DNA of 64,000 nucleotides from G965216695 sp965216695 (GCA_965216695.1 OZ244212.1:1488001-1552000), one strand, 5' to 3'; counted from the stretch's first letter, positions 1-9,648 are shown. The notes: generated by a model not told the origin, from the letters alone. Numbers and translations: made by a program.

Positions 1-95
1 TGCACGGCGTGCGTGTTCACAAACAGCTGGGGAGGCGTGCGATCGGCCGAGGGTGCGGCTGGCGCACTCGCTGCGATCGCGGTTCTGAGAGTCCG

Positions 96-200
96 CCTAT
101 TCCTACGCCGGTATTACCCGGTTCAGGTTCAAAGGGTCCACCGTCACCGATCACGCACACATGTGCCGACCGCGGTGTCTCAGGAAAACCACCCCTTAGG
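96..200 (-). promoter_or_regulatory. TPP (thiamine pyrophosphate) riboswitch
   Basis: Read on the minus strand, this stretch has the conserved parts of the THI element in order. A GGGGTG stem segment lies near 191-197, CTGAGA is at 183-178, the ACCCTTTGAACCTGA core is at 137-123, and a GGGTAATACCGGCGTAGG stretch follows. CCTA at the 5' end (200-197) can pair with TAGG at the 3' end (99-96) as helix P1. TPP riboswitches repress thiamine synthesis or uptake genes when the cofactor is abundant. The controlled gene would be transcribed leftwards and must start beyond position 1. I see no convincing start codon in 95-1. thiC is the commonest partner in gammaproteobacteria, but its identity here is inference. 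Confidence 0.92.
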
Positions 201-289
201 TAGCCCGATTGTCGCATCGACACGCTCGCGCGCACAACCGCGTTGCCGCGATTGTTCGGCACACACGACGTTTGGGCTAAACTGCACCG

Positions 290-961
290 ATGGGCGAATA
301 CGAGCTGTTGATCGCAACCCTCGCACTGATGTTCGGCGCATCCTGGGCCAGCGGCATCAACCTGTACGCCACCGTCGCCGTGCTTGGGATCGGTGGCGCG
401 ACCGGACACATCGCTCTTCCCGAGCAACTCGATGTACTGACCCGTCCGCTGGTGATTGGCGTTGCGTGCACGATGTATTGCATCGAGTTTCTCGCAGACA
501 AGATCCCCGGTTTGGATTCGCTATGGGACGCGTTGCACACATTCATCCGGATTCCAGCCGGCGCGGCGCTCGCTGCGGGTGCAGTCGGCGACGTGAGCCC
601 GGCACTCGCGATCGCCGCAGGACTAGCCGGCGGCAGCGTCACCGCAGCGACCCACGGCGCGAAGGCGGGTACACGGGCAATCATCAACACGTCACCCGAA
701 CCGGTGTCCAACTGGACGGCGTCGCTCGCGGAAGATGCAGCCGTGTTCGCGGGGCTCTGGACGGCTCTGTCGCAGCCGTGGGTGTTTCTGGTTCTGCTCG
801 CGGCGTTTTCGTTACTGCTCTGCTGGCTGCTGCCGCGCATCTGGCGCGGCGTCCGCGCGGTGGGGCGCCGCGTGCGCAGCTGGTTCGTGCCTGGCGACCG
901 GCGCCATCGCGATGCTTCCGCGCCCCGCCCGGTCGGCGGATCCGAAACGCCGCCGCATTGA
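290..961 (+). CDS. DUF4126 family membrane protein
   Basis: A 223-residue protein rich in Ala and Gly, with hydrophobic stretches near residues 5-35, 55-75, 90-125 and 165-190. Its opening with Gly/Ala-rich helices (LMFGASWASGINLYATV) matches the DUF4126 pattern. The C-terminus (about 195-223) is basic and hydrophilic and probably cytoplasmic. No biochemical function is established for the family. The gene is followed after 19 nt by the PBP1b gene in the same direction, so the two may be co-transcribed. The ATG is preceded by little that resembles a ribosome-binding site. It lies back to back with the leftward TPP riboswitch, so its promoter must lie within about 90 bp. Confidence 0.8.
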   Translation: MGEYELLIATLALMFGASWASGINLYATVAVLGIGGATGHIALPEQLDVLTRPLVIGVACTMYCIEFLADKIPGLDSLWDALHTFIRIPAGAALAAGAVGDVSPALAIAAGLAGGSVTAATHGAKAGTRAIINTSPEPVSNWTASLAEDAAVFAGLWTALSQPWVFLVLLAAFSLLLCWLLPRIWRGVRAVGRRVRSWFVPGDRRHRDASAPRPVGGSETPPH

Positions 962-980
962 CGTTCCCGGCCAATCCCGA

Positions 981-3287
981 ATGACAAAACTGCGCTGGCG
1001 ACCGCAACTCGCCATGTCCGCCAAGATCGCGACGGCACTGGTGGCTTGGGGAATCATCATCGTCGGCGCGTACCTGGTGCAGGTCGACCGCGCGATCGTT
1101 GGGGTTTTTGAAGGACGCCGATGGTCCGTCCCCGCGCAGGTGTTCGCGCAGCCCGAGGCGTTGTATCCGGGCGCCGCGATCGATCGGAGTCGCCTTATCC
1201 GGGAGCTCCAACGACTGGGTTACGTGCCCCAGAGCGAACTGAGCCGCAGCGGCACGTTCGACGCAACACCGGTCCATCACCCCGATGACTCGAACCAGGT
1301 GCGGATACACCTGCGCAGCTTCAACTTCCTCGACGCACCCCGGCGCGCGGAGAAGGTGACGGTGTACTTTGCCGATCGCAAAGTCGAACGACTCACAACC
1401 AGCGATGGTCGCGCGCTGAATCTGCTGCGGCTGGATCCAGCGGTGATCGGCAGCTTCTTCGACACGCACGGTGAAGACCGCCTGATCCTTACGCCCACCG
1501 ACGTACCCCGGCTGCTGACGGACGCGTTGAAAGCGGTGGAAGACCGGAACTTCGACCACCATCCAGGCTTCGACCTGCGAGGCATCCTCAGAGCCGCGTG
1601 GATCAACCTGCGCAATCGAGAGCTGCAGCAGGGCGGCAGCACGCTGACGCAGCAGCTGGTGAAAAGCTACTTTCTCGACAACCGTCGAACGCTCGGTCGC
1701 AAACTGCGCGAGCTGGCCATGGCCGTGATTCTGGAGCTGCGCTTCAGCAAGCCCGATCTGATGAATGCGTACGTGAACGAGATCTACCTCGGCCAGGCCG
1801 GCCGCCGCGCGATTCACGGCTTCGGGCTCGGGGCGCAGTTCTATTTCAACAAGCCGCTCGTGGAACTTGAGGTCGCCGAGATAGCGACGCTGATCGCGAT
1901 CATCCGCGGGCCCTCGTACTACAATCCGTTTCGCTTTCCGGAGCGCGTTCGCACACGCCGCGACCTGGTGCTGGCGACGATGCACTCGCACAAACTGATC
2001 GATGACGCCGCATTGGAACAGGCGAGCGCAGCACCCCTTGGCGTGTCGTCGGACCGGAGTCCCGGACTCGCAACTGGCGTCTACTACCCGGCGTTTCTGG
2101 ACCTCGTGCGCCGCCAGCTGCAGACGAGCTACGACGACGCCGTGCTGGCCGGCCGAGGGCTGCGCGTCTTCACAACGCTGTCACCGCGGGACCAGGAAGC
2201 GCTGGACATCGGCGTCACCGAAGCTCTCGGCGCGCTAGAGCGCGGCCGCGACCCTGCGCTCCCGCCCCTCGAGATAGCGGCCGTAATGACCAATGCACAA
2301 ACCGGCGAGGTGCTCGCATTGACCGGCGGTCGGGATGCGACGCTCGATGGTTTCAATCGCGCGCTGGAAGCGAAACGCCCGTTGGGTTCGCTCATCAAAC
2401 CCGTAATCTACCTCGTGGCACTGGAACAGGGTTTCGATCTCACCACCCAGATCGTGGATCAGGCTACCGCGGTCACGCTCGACGACGGCAAGCTGTGGAC
2501 CCCGCACAATTTCGACCGGCAGCATCACGGGCCCGTGCCGCTCGTCCGCGCGTTGGGGGATTCGCTGAACCTCGCCACGGTTCGGCTGGGTATGGAGATC
2601 GGCGTACCCACCATTGCGGAGCGCCTGGAACGGCTGTCCGGACACCGGGCGCGCAATCGGTTTCCATCGCTCCTATTGGGTGCCGAAGCAATGACCGTTA
2701 CGGAAGTGGCGTCTCTGTACGGTTCGTTCGCAAGCCGTGGATTCCGAATGGCCCCCAAAGCGGTTATCAGCGTGCAGGGCGAAAGCGGGGAAGTACTGAC
2801 GCGCCATCCAATCGCAATGACTCAGCAGATTAAGCCGCACGACGCGCGCCGGATGTCCGCTGCGCTGCAGGCAACAATGTCTCACGGTACCGGTCGATCG
2901 TCACGATTCGCGCGAACCGGCATCGCCGGCAAAACCGGAACCACCGACGATTTCCGCGACAGCTGGTTCGCCGGCTACGACGCGCAGCGTCTGCTGGTGG
3001 TGTGGCTCGGACACGACGACAACTCCCCTGCAGGCCTAACCGGCTCGCGCGGTGCACTGAAAGTCTGGGACGCCGTGTTCGCTCGGCTCGACATTGCGCC
3101 GATAAAAACAATGGCAAACGCGACAACCGTCGAATACGCGACCGGGTTGGCCGCCGCTGAAGACTGCGCGGCCGTGGTTCAACTACCGTTGGATGAGGAC
3201 ACGGTTTTGCGCTCGAAGCCGGGTTGTGATATTCCCACTGCCCGCACCAACGGCGGATTGCGGGGGCTGTTCAACCGCGGTCGCTGA
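981..3287 (+). CDS. mrcB: penicillin-binding protein 1b (bifunctional glycosyltransferase/transpeptidase)
   Basis: A 768-residue class A PBP that polymerises and cross-links peptidoglycan at the inner membrane. A short cytoplasmic N-terminus and one membrane helix (about 16-34) lead into a UB2H-like region (about 50-140). The GT51 glycosyltransferase domain shows EDRNFDHHPGFD near 187 and QGGSTLTQQ near 216. The transpeptidase domain has the active-site Ser in GSLIKP (about 468), the SxN motif as SLN (about 527) and KTGT (about 650). The reading frame stays open upstream to 735, but that part overlaps the DUF4126 gene and has no PBP character, so I start at ATG 981. The length is slightly under that of E. 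coli MrcB. The TPR lipoprotein gene follows 50 nt downstream. Confidence 0.95.
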   Translation: MTKLRWRPQLAMSAKIATALVAWGIIIVGAYLVQVDRAIVGVFEGRRWSVPAQVFAQPEALYPGAAIDRSRLIRELQRLGYVPQSELSRSGTFDATPVHHPDDSNQVRIHLRSFNFLDAPRRAEKVTVYFADRKVERLTTSDGRALNLLRLDPAVIGSFFDTHGEDRLILTPTDVPRLLTDALKAVEDRNFDHHPGFDLRGILRAAWINLRNRELQQGGSTLTQQLVKSYFLDNRRTLGRKLRELAMAVILELRFSKPDLMNAYVNEIYLGQAGRRAIHGFGLGAQFYFNKPLVELEVAEIATLIAIIRGPSYYNPFRFPERVRTRRDLVLATMHSHKLIDDAALEQASAAPLGVSSDRSPGLATGVYYPAFLDLVRRQLQTSYDDAVLAGRGLRVFTTLSPRDQEALDIGVTEALGALERGRDPALPPLEIAAVMTNAQTGEVLALTGGRDATLDGFNRALEAKRPLGSLIKPVIYLVALEQGFDLTTQIVDQATAVTLDDGKLWTPHNFDRQHHGPVPLVRALGDSLNLATVRLGMEIGVPTIAERLERLSGHRARNRFPSLLLGAEAMTVTEVASLYGSFASRGFRMAPKAVISVQGESGEVLTRHPIAMTQQIKPHDARRMSAALQATMSHGTGRSSRFARTGIAGKTGTTDDFRDSWFAGYDAQRLLVVWLGHDDNSPAGLTGSRGALKVWDAVFARLDIAPIKTMANATTVEYATGLAAAEDCAAVVQLPLDEDTVLRSKPGCDIPTARTNGGLRGLFNRGR

Positions 3288-3337
3288 GCGGGCCATCCGG
3301 CAGTCCGACGGAATCGTCAAACCATAGGAGTACGCCC

Positions 3338-3823
3338 ATGAGCCTCAGCCATCCTTCCGTTCGATGCACAGTTCTTTCAGCGCTCGCCTTTTTGTCCGTT
3401 ACCCTTTCCATCAGCGGGTGCCGTTCCGCACCGCCGGTACCGGTAGAAGACGCGACACCCGATGCCGAGGTCAGCGTGCCCGAACCTGCCCAACCCGCCA
3501 ACACGGCTACTCTGGCGCTCCTGTCCGAGAGCGAACAGGCAATGGCTTCCGGCAATCTCGAACAGGCGATCAGCTACGCCGAGCGTGCCGTACGGATCGA
3601 GCCATCCAACCCGCGGCTGTGGCTGCGACTGGCAGAGTTGCACTTGCAACACCAGAACCCCGACCAGGCGATCGAGTACGCCAACAAAACGCTTTCGCTG
3701 GACCCCGCAGATCCCGGACTCACCCGCGACGCCTGGCTCGTGATTGCCGATGCAATGGAACAACGCGGCAATCAAGCAGACGCCGACGCGATACGACAAC
3801 AATGGCAAACGTTGTCCGGTTAG
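3338..3823 (+). CDS. TPR-containing lipoprotein
   Basis: A 161-residue protein with a type II signal peptide: hydrophobic stretch 12-25 ending in an ISGC lipobox, lipidated Cys about 28. A Pro/Glu-rich linker (30-55) leads to two or three tetratricopeptide repeats (about 60-150, for example SEQAMASGNLEQAISYAERA). A clear ribosome-binding site (AGGAG) precedes the ATG. It sits 50 nt after mrcB in the same direction. A TPR lipoprotein next to a class A PBP could be a scaffold or regulator for the synthase, as LpoB or CpoB are in E. coli. That role is inference from position and architecture, because I see no LpoB-type sequence. Confidence 0.8.
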   Translation: MSLSHPSVRCTVLSALAFLSVTLSISGCRSAPPVPVEDATPDAEVSVPEPAQPANTATLALLSESEQAMASGNLEQAISYAERAVRIEPSNPRLWLRLAELHLQHQNPDQAIEYANKTLSLDPADPGLTRDAWLVIADAMEQRGNQADADAIRQQWQTLSG

Positions 3824-3859
3824 ACTCGCAACGCAACGCGCCACGGTAGAAAACACCGA

Positions 3860-4432
3860 CTAACTGTCAGCCTCCTGCCGGAGTCGCGAAGGATCGACCA
3901 AGGCGTACACGCATGTGCTGCGCACCGCGCCCCGATTGTCGAGTCTGTCGTTGCGTAAAACGCCTTCGAGATCGAATCCAAGCCGCTCCGCAACTCGCCG
4001 GCTCGGCCAGTTCCTGTCGTCGATCAACAGCGTCGCGCGCCTGGCGCCCAGCGATGTGAACACATAACCGGCCAGTCCCCGAACAGCTTCCGTCACAAAA
4101 CCATGACCCTGCGCGCTCGCGCGGCACCAGTACCCGATCTCGAACGCCGGTACTATCCAATCGATCGTCGCAAAACCGGAAGCTCCGACAAATCGTCCCG
4201 TACCGGCATCAAACATCAGATACGGACAAGCGCCATCGGATTCCCACGCTTCACGGCCTTCGAGGCAGAATTCGCGCGTGTCTTCCACGCTCGGCCGGTC
4301 CTTTGCCCAAGGCATCCATTCATGCAGCGCCTGGAACGTTTCGCAAATGGCTTCATTGACCGTTTCGGCGTCCTCCGCCAGCGGCGGACGCAGAACGAGC
4401 CGCGGCGTCGCGAGGGATTCAATCAGCCGCAC
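3860..4432 (-). CDS. GNAT acetyltransferase, RimJ/RimL type
   Basis: A 190-residue GNAT protein. The N-terminal LATPRLVLRPPLAEDAETV is the usual first strand and helix of RimJ/RimL/SpeG relatives. The acetyl-CoA loop region follows (WCRASAQGHGFVTEAV, where GHG stands in for the usual GxG/A), then NWPSRRVAERLGFDLEG, the typical final helix and strand. I chose the GTG at 4432 because GGAG sits six bases upstream and it overlaps the end of the MFS gene by only 14 nt. The longest frame runs back to 4498 and would overlap by 80 nt. Members acetylate N-termini or small amines; the substrate here is unknown. It is the last gene of the glcDEF-MFS run. Confidence 0.85.
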   Translation of the reverse strand: MRLIESLATPRLVLRPPLAEDAETVNEAICETFQALHEWMPWAKDRPSVEDTREFCLEGREAWESDGACPYLMFDAGTGRFVGASGFATIDWIVPAFEIGYWCRASAQGHGFVTEAVRGLAGYVFTSLGARRATLLIDDRNWPSRRVAERLGFDLEGVLRNDRLDNRGAVRSTCVYALVDPSRLRQEADS

Positions 4433-5753
4433 GGGAACGCTCCGCCACCAGTTCGAAAAGGCGCCGCCTATCCTTGTCGTATCTTCGCCCCGCCACAAAG
4501 AATAGCGGAATCGCGAGCAGTGACAGCAGCGTGAAGCACACCAGCGTCCATGTATAGGGTTGGTCGACGCCGGCAGCGTGCAACCGATCGATCATCACAC
4601 CTCCCAGCGTGATACCAAGGCCGAGACCCACGAAATTGAGCATCAGAATATAGAACGCAACCACAGTTGCCCGAATCTGCGGCGGCACAAGCTCCTGCAC
4701 CGTGGAAAATGTTGGTCCATAAAACGAGCCGAGCTGAAAAAATCCTACGAACACCCCGACCCAGAACCAGATGCTGTCGCCGTCGACGAGGCGGTACGCC
4801 AAACCAAACGGCGCCAGCAACAGCAGAATCCAGAAAAGAAACATTGGTCGACCCATGCCCGTACGGGCGAGGAAGCGGTCGCTACCAATGCCGCCGAACA
4901 GGTTTCCGAGCAATCCGCCCGCGATCCCGATCCAACCAGTCCACAGGGCAATCTGAGCGCGTTCAAAGCCGCGCTCCTGCACGTACCAGAGCTGATCGAA
5001 TGCGGCCGCGCCCAGAATGAAATGCATTGCGACGCCCCCAGCTATGGTGAAGCCGAGCGCCGGCGCGGTACGCAACGCAAATCCGAGCGTGGCGATGATC
5101 TCGCGAAACGACGGTTTGGGCGTTGGTGAAGCTGCGGTTGCCTCCACCTGATGACGCCGGGGTGTCTCTTTGACGAAAAGCATCACGATCGCAAATCCGA
5201 CACCGATCGCACCCAGCAGATAGAAGCATTTGCGCCAGCCGATCAGTGGTCCGAGGTAACCTACGATCAACAGACTCAAACCTGCACCCAACGGTACACC
5301 TGCATAGTACACGCCGGACGCAAATCCCAGCCGAGATGACGGGAACCGATCTGCCAGAAGGGACATGGACGTCGGCGTCATGATCGACTCGCCTACACCG
5401 ATAAGCATGCGCGGTGCGGCGAGCGTCCAGAACCCCCGTGCTGCCCCGGACAGTGCAGTAAGCGCGCTCCACAATCCAAGACCCGCTGCAATGAGCCGCG
5501 TACGGTTAACCGTGTCTGCCAGCACGCCCATGAGCAATCCCATTGCGGAATAGAAGACGATGAAGAACAGGCCTGTCAGCAGCCCGAATTGTGTGTTGGT
5601 CAGCCCCAGGTCCGGAACGATGAAATTCGCGAAGCTACTGAGTAACTGGCGATCCACGAAGTTGAGCACGTTCAACAGCGTGAGAAAGGCAAGAAACCCG
5701 TAGTGGCGGGCTTCCACCCGTTCGTCATCGAGTTGTCGATCTCCGCTCGTCAC
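4419..5753 (-). CDS. MFS transporter
   Basis: A 444-residue major facilitator with about twelve hydrophobic segments. The loop between helices 2 and 3 carries the MFS signature region (GVLADTVNRTRLIAAG), and the N-terminal helix contains LNVLNFVDRQLLSSF, as in the spinster/hexuronate-like branch. It lies 78 nt after glcF and just before an acetyltransferase gene. Because it directly follows the glycolate oxidase genes, uptake of glycolate or another small carboxylate is a reasonable guess. The sequence is not the usual lactate/glycolate permease (LctP/GlcA) type, so the substrate is unresolved. Confidence 0.85.
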   Translation of the reverse strand: MTSGDRQLDDERVEARHYGFLAFLTLLNVLNFVDRQLLSSFANFIVPDLGLTNTQFGLLTGLFFIVFYSAMGLLMGVLADTVNRTRLIAAGLGLWSALTALSGAARGFWTLAAPRMLIGVGESIMTPTSMSLLADRFPSSRLGFASGVYYAGVPLGAGLSLLIVGYLGPLIGWRKCFYLLGAIGVGFAIVMLFVKETPRRHQVEATAASPTPKPSFREIIATLGFALRTAPALGFTIAGGVAMHFILGAAAFDQLWYVQERGFERAQIALWTGWIGIAGGLLGNLFGGIGSDRFLARTGMGRPMFLFWILLLLAPFGLAYRLVDGDSIWFWVGVFVGFFQLGSFYGPTFSTVQELVPPQIRATVVAFYILMLNFVGLGLGITLGGVMIDRLHAAGVDQPYTWTLVCFTLLSLLAIPLFFVAGRRYDKDRRRLFELVAERSRAAD

Positions 5754-5831
5754 GCCTCTCCCCGATATGCCCTAGCGCTGTGCATGGGCCCCTTTGGATT
5801 CTCAGACAAACGTGCGGTGCGCCCGGGCGCA

Positions 5832-7088
5832 TCAACGCACAAGCTGTAGCCAGTGCACAACAGGAATCTCGGTCGCGGATGCGAGGTGCAGTTGGCAGCC
5901 GACGTTGGCGGTTGCGATCACCTCCGCCGATTCCTGCGTTAAGCCGCGGATCTTCTGCCGCAGCAGCTGCTCCGACAATGTCCGCTGAGTGATGGAATAG
6001 GTGCCGGCGGACCCGCAGCAGGTGGCGGAATTCTCCACGCGGCACAACCGATATCCGGCCGATTCGAGAATCGCTTCGACCACCCCACCAAGACGCTGCC
6101 CATGCTGAAACGTACAGGGCGCGTGCCACGCTACGCGCGTTCTATCGCCGACACGCTGCCACGCCGAGCTCGCACCCAGATAGCGGGCACAGAACTCGCT
6201 CGCATCAACAACTTTAGACGCAACACTGTGCGCTGCGTCCGCGTAGTCCGGATCGTCTGCTAGCAAGCGACCGTAGTCTTTGACCGTAACACCACAGCCG
6301 CTCGCAGACGATACGATCGCTTCGACATCATCGAGCATCGGCACCAGCGCATCGACCATCTTCCGGGCGGTTGTACGCGCGTCGTCGTCGAACCCGAGGT
6401 GAAGGGGTAACGCGCCGCAACATCCTTCTTGAGTCACCGTTCGCACCCGCCAACCCCTGGCTTCCACGATCGTCCGAAACGCACCGGTCACATCCGGTGT
6501 TGCGGCGCGCTGGACGCATCCCTGAAGCACCACCACAGTGCCGGCCGTATCTGGCGTTCCACTGACGTTTGCAGACGGCAGCGTGCTGGAGGTACGCAGT
6601 TCGTTTGCGCTCCGACGTGCGCGAGCGAGACCTTCCAGGCTGCTGCGCAGTGGTGCAGGTAAAAGGCGCCGAAACGGCAAAGCAAGCGCGGACATCCACC
6701 GGAACAAATCTGGGTTCGGCATCAGCCATCGCAGGCCCTGCCTCAGTAACCGCTCTCGCCACTTACGAGGGTTCCGCCGCTCGACCGTCGCTCGACCGAT
6801 TTCAAGCAGTTCCCCGTACTGCACACCCGACGGGCATACTGTCTCGCACGCCCGGCACGTCAAACATCGATCCAGATGGGTTTGCGCTACGCGCGGTTGG
6901 TCTACCCCCTCCAGCACATGCTTGATCAGGTAGATTCTGCCACGCGGGCCATCGCGTTCATCACCCGTTAACCGATAGGTCGGGCACACGGCGTTGCAGA
7001 ATCCGCAATGCACACACGAACGCAATATCTCGTTCGCCCGGTGGCCGGCCGGCGAGGCGAGCATCGTTTCGTCGATCTGTGTCTGCAT
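5832..7088 (-). CDS. glcF: glycolate oxidase iron-sulfur subunit
   Basis: A 418-residue protein with two [4Fe-4S] ferredoxin motifs near the N-terminus, CVHCGFCNAVCP (about 25-36) and CLTCRACETVCP (about 75-86). Two CCG-type cysteine-rich domains follow (GCCGALPLHLG and TCCGSAGTYS), as in GlcF and heterodisulfide reductase-like subunits. It passes electrons from the GlcD flavin towards the respiratory chain during oxidation of glycolate to glyoxylate. It lies 17 nt after glcE in the order glcD-glcE-glcF, which supports the assignment. Confidence 0.95.
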   Translation of the reverse strand: MQTQIDETMLASPAGHRANEILRSCVHCGFCNAVCPTYRLTGDERDGPRGRIYLIKHVLEGVDQPRVAQTHLDRCLTCRACETVCPSGVQYGELLEIGRATVERRNPRKWRERLLRQGLRWLMPNPDLFRWMSALALPFRRLLPAPLRSSLEGLARARRSANELRTSSTLPSANVSGTPDTAGTVVVLQGCVQRAATPDVTGAFRTIVEARGWRVRTVTQEGCCGALPLHLGFDDDARTTARKMVDALVPMLDDVEAIVSSASGCGVTVKDYGRLLADDPDYADAAHSVASKVVDASEFCARYLGASSAWQRVGDRTRVAWHAPCTFQHGQRLGGVVEAILESAGYRLCRVENSATCCGSAGTYSITQRTLSEQLLRQKIRGLTQESAEVIATANVGCQLHLASATEIPVVHWLQLVR

Positions 7089-7105
7089 CTACGTGAACAG
7101 CCCGC

Positions 7106-8191
7106 CTACATGCCCGGATTGAAAATACCATCGGGATCGAACGCATGCTTTATGCGTGCAAACAGCGGCTCGATGCGTGCACGCTCCGACCCACCCGCCT
7201 CGCTCTGTGCATCCAACATCATGTCAGGGTCCTGCGCGAAAAAAAGTTCCGCGCAACCGCCGCAATCAGCGGCGTAACGATACACTTCTTCAGCGTTTAC
7301 GTTCGTGCGCCACCAACGCAGTCCACCACCCCAATCGATCAACTGGTCCGGGTGTACGTCCGTGGACGCGGGCGGCACGGTAAGTCGCCACAATCGCTCG
7401 TCACTCGATTCCAGAGAATCGAAGATCTTATGCTTCAGATCCCGAACATCGGCCCAGTACGCATCACCATCGAGAAGGTCGCCGCCCAATTCCCGCCGGG
7501 CTTTCAGCACGACGTTCTCGGACCCGGAGAGTCGAATCCTGAGGAACGGAGGTTGGGTATCGATCGCCGCAGCAGACAACGGCAGCGAACGCGACGCCCA
7601 GGCGCGAATCTGACGCAACGCATCATCCCGGGACATCTCAAAGGCGAGACTCATGCTCAGATCCGGCAGCGGTGCTACGCGGAGACTCACGTCGAGCAAC
7701 GCGCCGAGCGTCCCGAGCGCGCCCGCCTGAAGCCGCGCGACATCATAGCCAGCGACATTCTTCAGCACCGTTCCGCCGAACGTCAGGCGTTCGGCGAGGC
7801 CATTTACCATTACCACGCCCAGTAGCGCATCACGTACTGCACCCGACCACGGCCGTGCGGGACCGCTCATCCCGGCGGCAATCATGCCGCCGATCGATCC
7901 GTCGTCGCCCAGCCTCGGCGGCTCGAACGCAAACGTCTGTCGCTGCGCCCCGAGCATCGACAACGCATCGGCGATGGACGTGCCACAACGCAGCGTAACG
8001 ACCAACTCCTCAGGCGCGTAGTCGACCACACCGGCATGAGTTGCAAGATCGAGGGGCGTGGCCGATGCACCGCGAGCGACCCGAGCCAATGTTTGTTTGC
8101 TGTCGCGGCCGCGTATCCGCAACTGACCACCGGTGTCGCGCGTTGCAGCCACCGCGTCCAGCACCGCCTCCGTTCGATCGCGGTCCTCCAT
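7106..8191 (-). CDS. glcE: glycolate oxidase FAD-binding subunit GlcE
   Basis: A 361-residue protein with the FAD_binding_4 fold: a glycine-rich PP-loop region (LGDDGSIGGMIAAGMSGPAR, about 110-130) and the C-terminal segment FDPDGIFNPGM shared by GlcD/GlcE proteins. The ATG at 8191 shares one base with the glcD stop codon (TGATG), which indicates translational coupling. The frame stays open for 80 more codons upstream, but that part lies inside glcD and is not GlcE-like. GlcE is smaller than GlcD and is required with GlcD and GlcF for glycolate dehydrogenase activity. Confidence 0.94.
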   Translation of the reverse strand: MEDRDRTEAVLDAVAATRDTGGQLRIRGRDSKQTLARVARGASATPLDLATHAGVVDYAPEELVVTLRCGTSIADALSMLGAQRQTFAFEPPRLGDDGSIGGMIAAGMSGPARPWSGAVRDALLGVVMVNGLAERLTFGGTVLKNVAGYDVARLQAGALGTLGALLDVSLRVAPLPDLSMSLAFEMSRDDALRQIRAWASRSLPLSAAAIDTQPPFLRIRLSGSENVVLKARRELGGDLLDGDAYWADVRDLKHKIFDSLESSDERLWRLTVPPASTDVHPDQLIDWGGGLRWWRTNVNAEEVYRYAADCGGCAELFFAQDPDMMLDAQSEAGGSERARIEPLFARIKHAFDPDGIFNPGM

Positions 8192-9648
8192 CAGTATCTC
8201 GGCAGACCGAAAGGCGCATGCCCGCCATGCACGTGCATACCCCCGAGTTCTGTGCAACGCATTAGCGTTGGAACGCCCTTCCCAGGATTGAACAACCCAT
8301 CCGGATCGAATGCTTCCTTCAGGCGGTGCATCTGCGCGAGCTCGGGCGATGAAAACTGGCCGCACATAGCGTCGAGTTTCTCCACGCCCACACCGTGCTC
8401 GCCGGTTACCGTACCTCCCACCGCCACGCATTTGGCCAGAATCTCTCCGCCGAGTGCTTCGGCCGCGGCGAGCTGACCCGGTATGTTCGCATCGTACAGA
8501 ATCAGCGGATGAAGGTTGCCATCACCGGCGTGAAACACATTGGCTACCGACAGCTCGTACTTGGCGGACAACGTATTGATGGCGCTCAACACTTCCGCAA
8601 GACTTCGCCGCGGAATGGTGCCGTCCATGCAATAGTAGTCCGGCGCGAGTCGACCAACGGCCGGAAAGGCCGCCTTGCGGCCGAGCCACATACGCGCCTG
8701 CTCTTCGGGATCCGTCGACGCGCGTAATGCGTCAGCCCCAGAGTCGCGAAAAATTCCGCCCACCTCGTCCACCAGCGCGTCAACCTCGCGCTCGGTGCCG
8801 TCGAGCTCGCAGAGAAGAATTGCAGCGCAATCTGTGGGGTACCCGGCGTGCACGAAGTCTTCGGCAGCGCGTACCGCCAGGCGGTCCATCATTTCCAGTC
8901 CCGCGGGAATGATCCCCGCGGCAATCACTCGGCTTACCGCGTTGGCAGCTGCTTCGACCGTCACAAAGGACGCCAGCAGCACGGCCTTGCATTCGGGCGT
9001 GGGCAATAACCTTACAATCACCTCGGTTACGATGCCGAGCATGCCCTCCGAACCGTGCATTACCGCAAGAAGATCGGGTTCGCCGCCCGTACCCCAGAAA
9101 CTCCCGCCGAGCTGAACGACTTCGCCCGCTGCATCGACGTAGCGCAATCCCACAACGTTGTGTACGGTCAGCCCGTATTTCAGGCAATGAACGCCCCCCG
9201 AGTTTTCGGCGACGTTACCGCCGATCGAACAGGCGATCTGCGAAGAAGGGTCCGGCGCGTAATACAGCCCATACTCTGCTACAGCTTCGCTGATCGCCAG
9301 GTTTCGCACACCGGGCTCAACGCGGGCGATCGCGTTGTCGACGTCAACGCCCAGAATGCGGTTCATTCGGGAAAGGCCGATCAGAACACCTGTGGGATGC
9401 GGTCGCGCGCCGCCGGACAGCCCGGTTCCCGCGCCGCGCGGGACGATGGGTACGCGATGTTCAGCGCACACGCGCACGAGCTGACACACTTCCGCTTCCG
9501 TTCGCGGCAACGCGACGATCCACGGTTGCTCGCGAATGGCGGTCAGACCGTCGGTTTCGTACGGACGCATCGCGGCATCCTCGGTAATCAGAATATCCGG
9601 GGACGTTGCGCGGGACAGAGCCTCGAGAATCAGATCACGCGGCGGCAT
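8191..9648 (-). CDS. glcD: glycolate oxidase subunit GlcD (FAD-linked)
   Basis: A 485-residue FAD-linked oxidase. The PCMH-type FAD domain shows VPRGAGTGLSGGA (about 80-92) and the loop GGNVAENSGGVHCLKYG. The C-terminal FAD-oxidase domain has VFHAGDGNLHPLILYD and ends with TGEHGVGVEKL. It catalyses glycolate to glyoxylate as part of the GlcDEF membrane-associated complex, useful in salvaging phytoplankton glycolate. It is first in the operon. A possible -10 (TATACT at 9660-9655) lies only a few bases from the ATG, too close to be a normal promoter, so the real one is probably farther upstream. Confidence 0.95.
   Translation of the reverse strand: MPPRDLILEALSRATSPDILITEDAAMRPYETDGLTAIREQPWIVALPRTEAEVCQLVRVCAEHRVPIVPRGAGTGLSGGARPHPTGVLIGLSRMNRILGVDVDNAIARVEPGVRNLAISEAVAEYGLYYAPDPSSQIACSIGGNVAENSGGVHCLKYGLTVHNVVGLRYVDAAGEVVQLGGSFWGTGGEPDLLAVMHGSEGMLGIVTEVIVRLLPTPECKAVLLASFVTVEAAANAVSRVIAAGIIPAGLEMMDRLAVRAAEDFVHAGYPTDCAAILLCELDGTEREVDALVDEVGGIFRDSGADALRASTDPEEQARMWLGRKAAFPAVGRLAPDYYCMDGTIPRRSLAEVLSAINTLSAKYELSVANVFHAGDGNLHPLILYDANIPGQLAAAEALGGEILAKCVAVGGTVTGEHGVGVEKLDAMCGQFSSPELAQMHRLKEAFDPDGLFNPGKGVPTLMRCTELGGMHVHGGHAPFGLPRY

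Noticed and set aside
735..980. N-terminal extension of the PBP1b reading frame
   Set aside because: It overlaps the DUF4126 gene in another frame and has no PBP-like sequence; ATG 981 gives the normal cytoplasmic tail and membrane helix.
684..1991. Long open frame on the minus strand opposite mrcB
   Set aside because: Antisense shadow of a GC-rich gene; the plus-strand product carries all PBP motifs.
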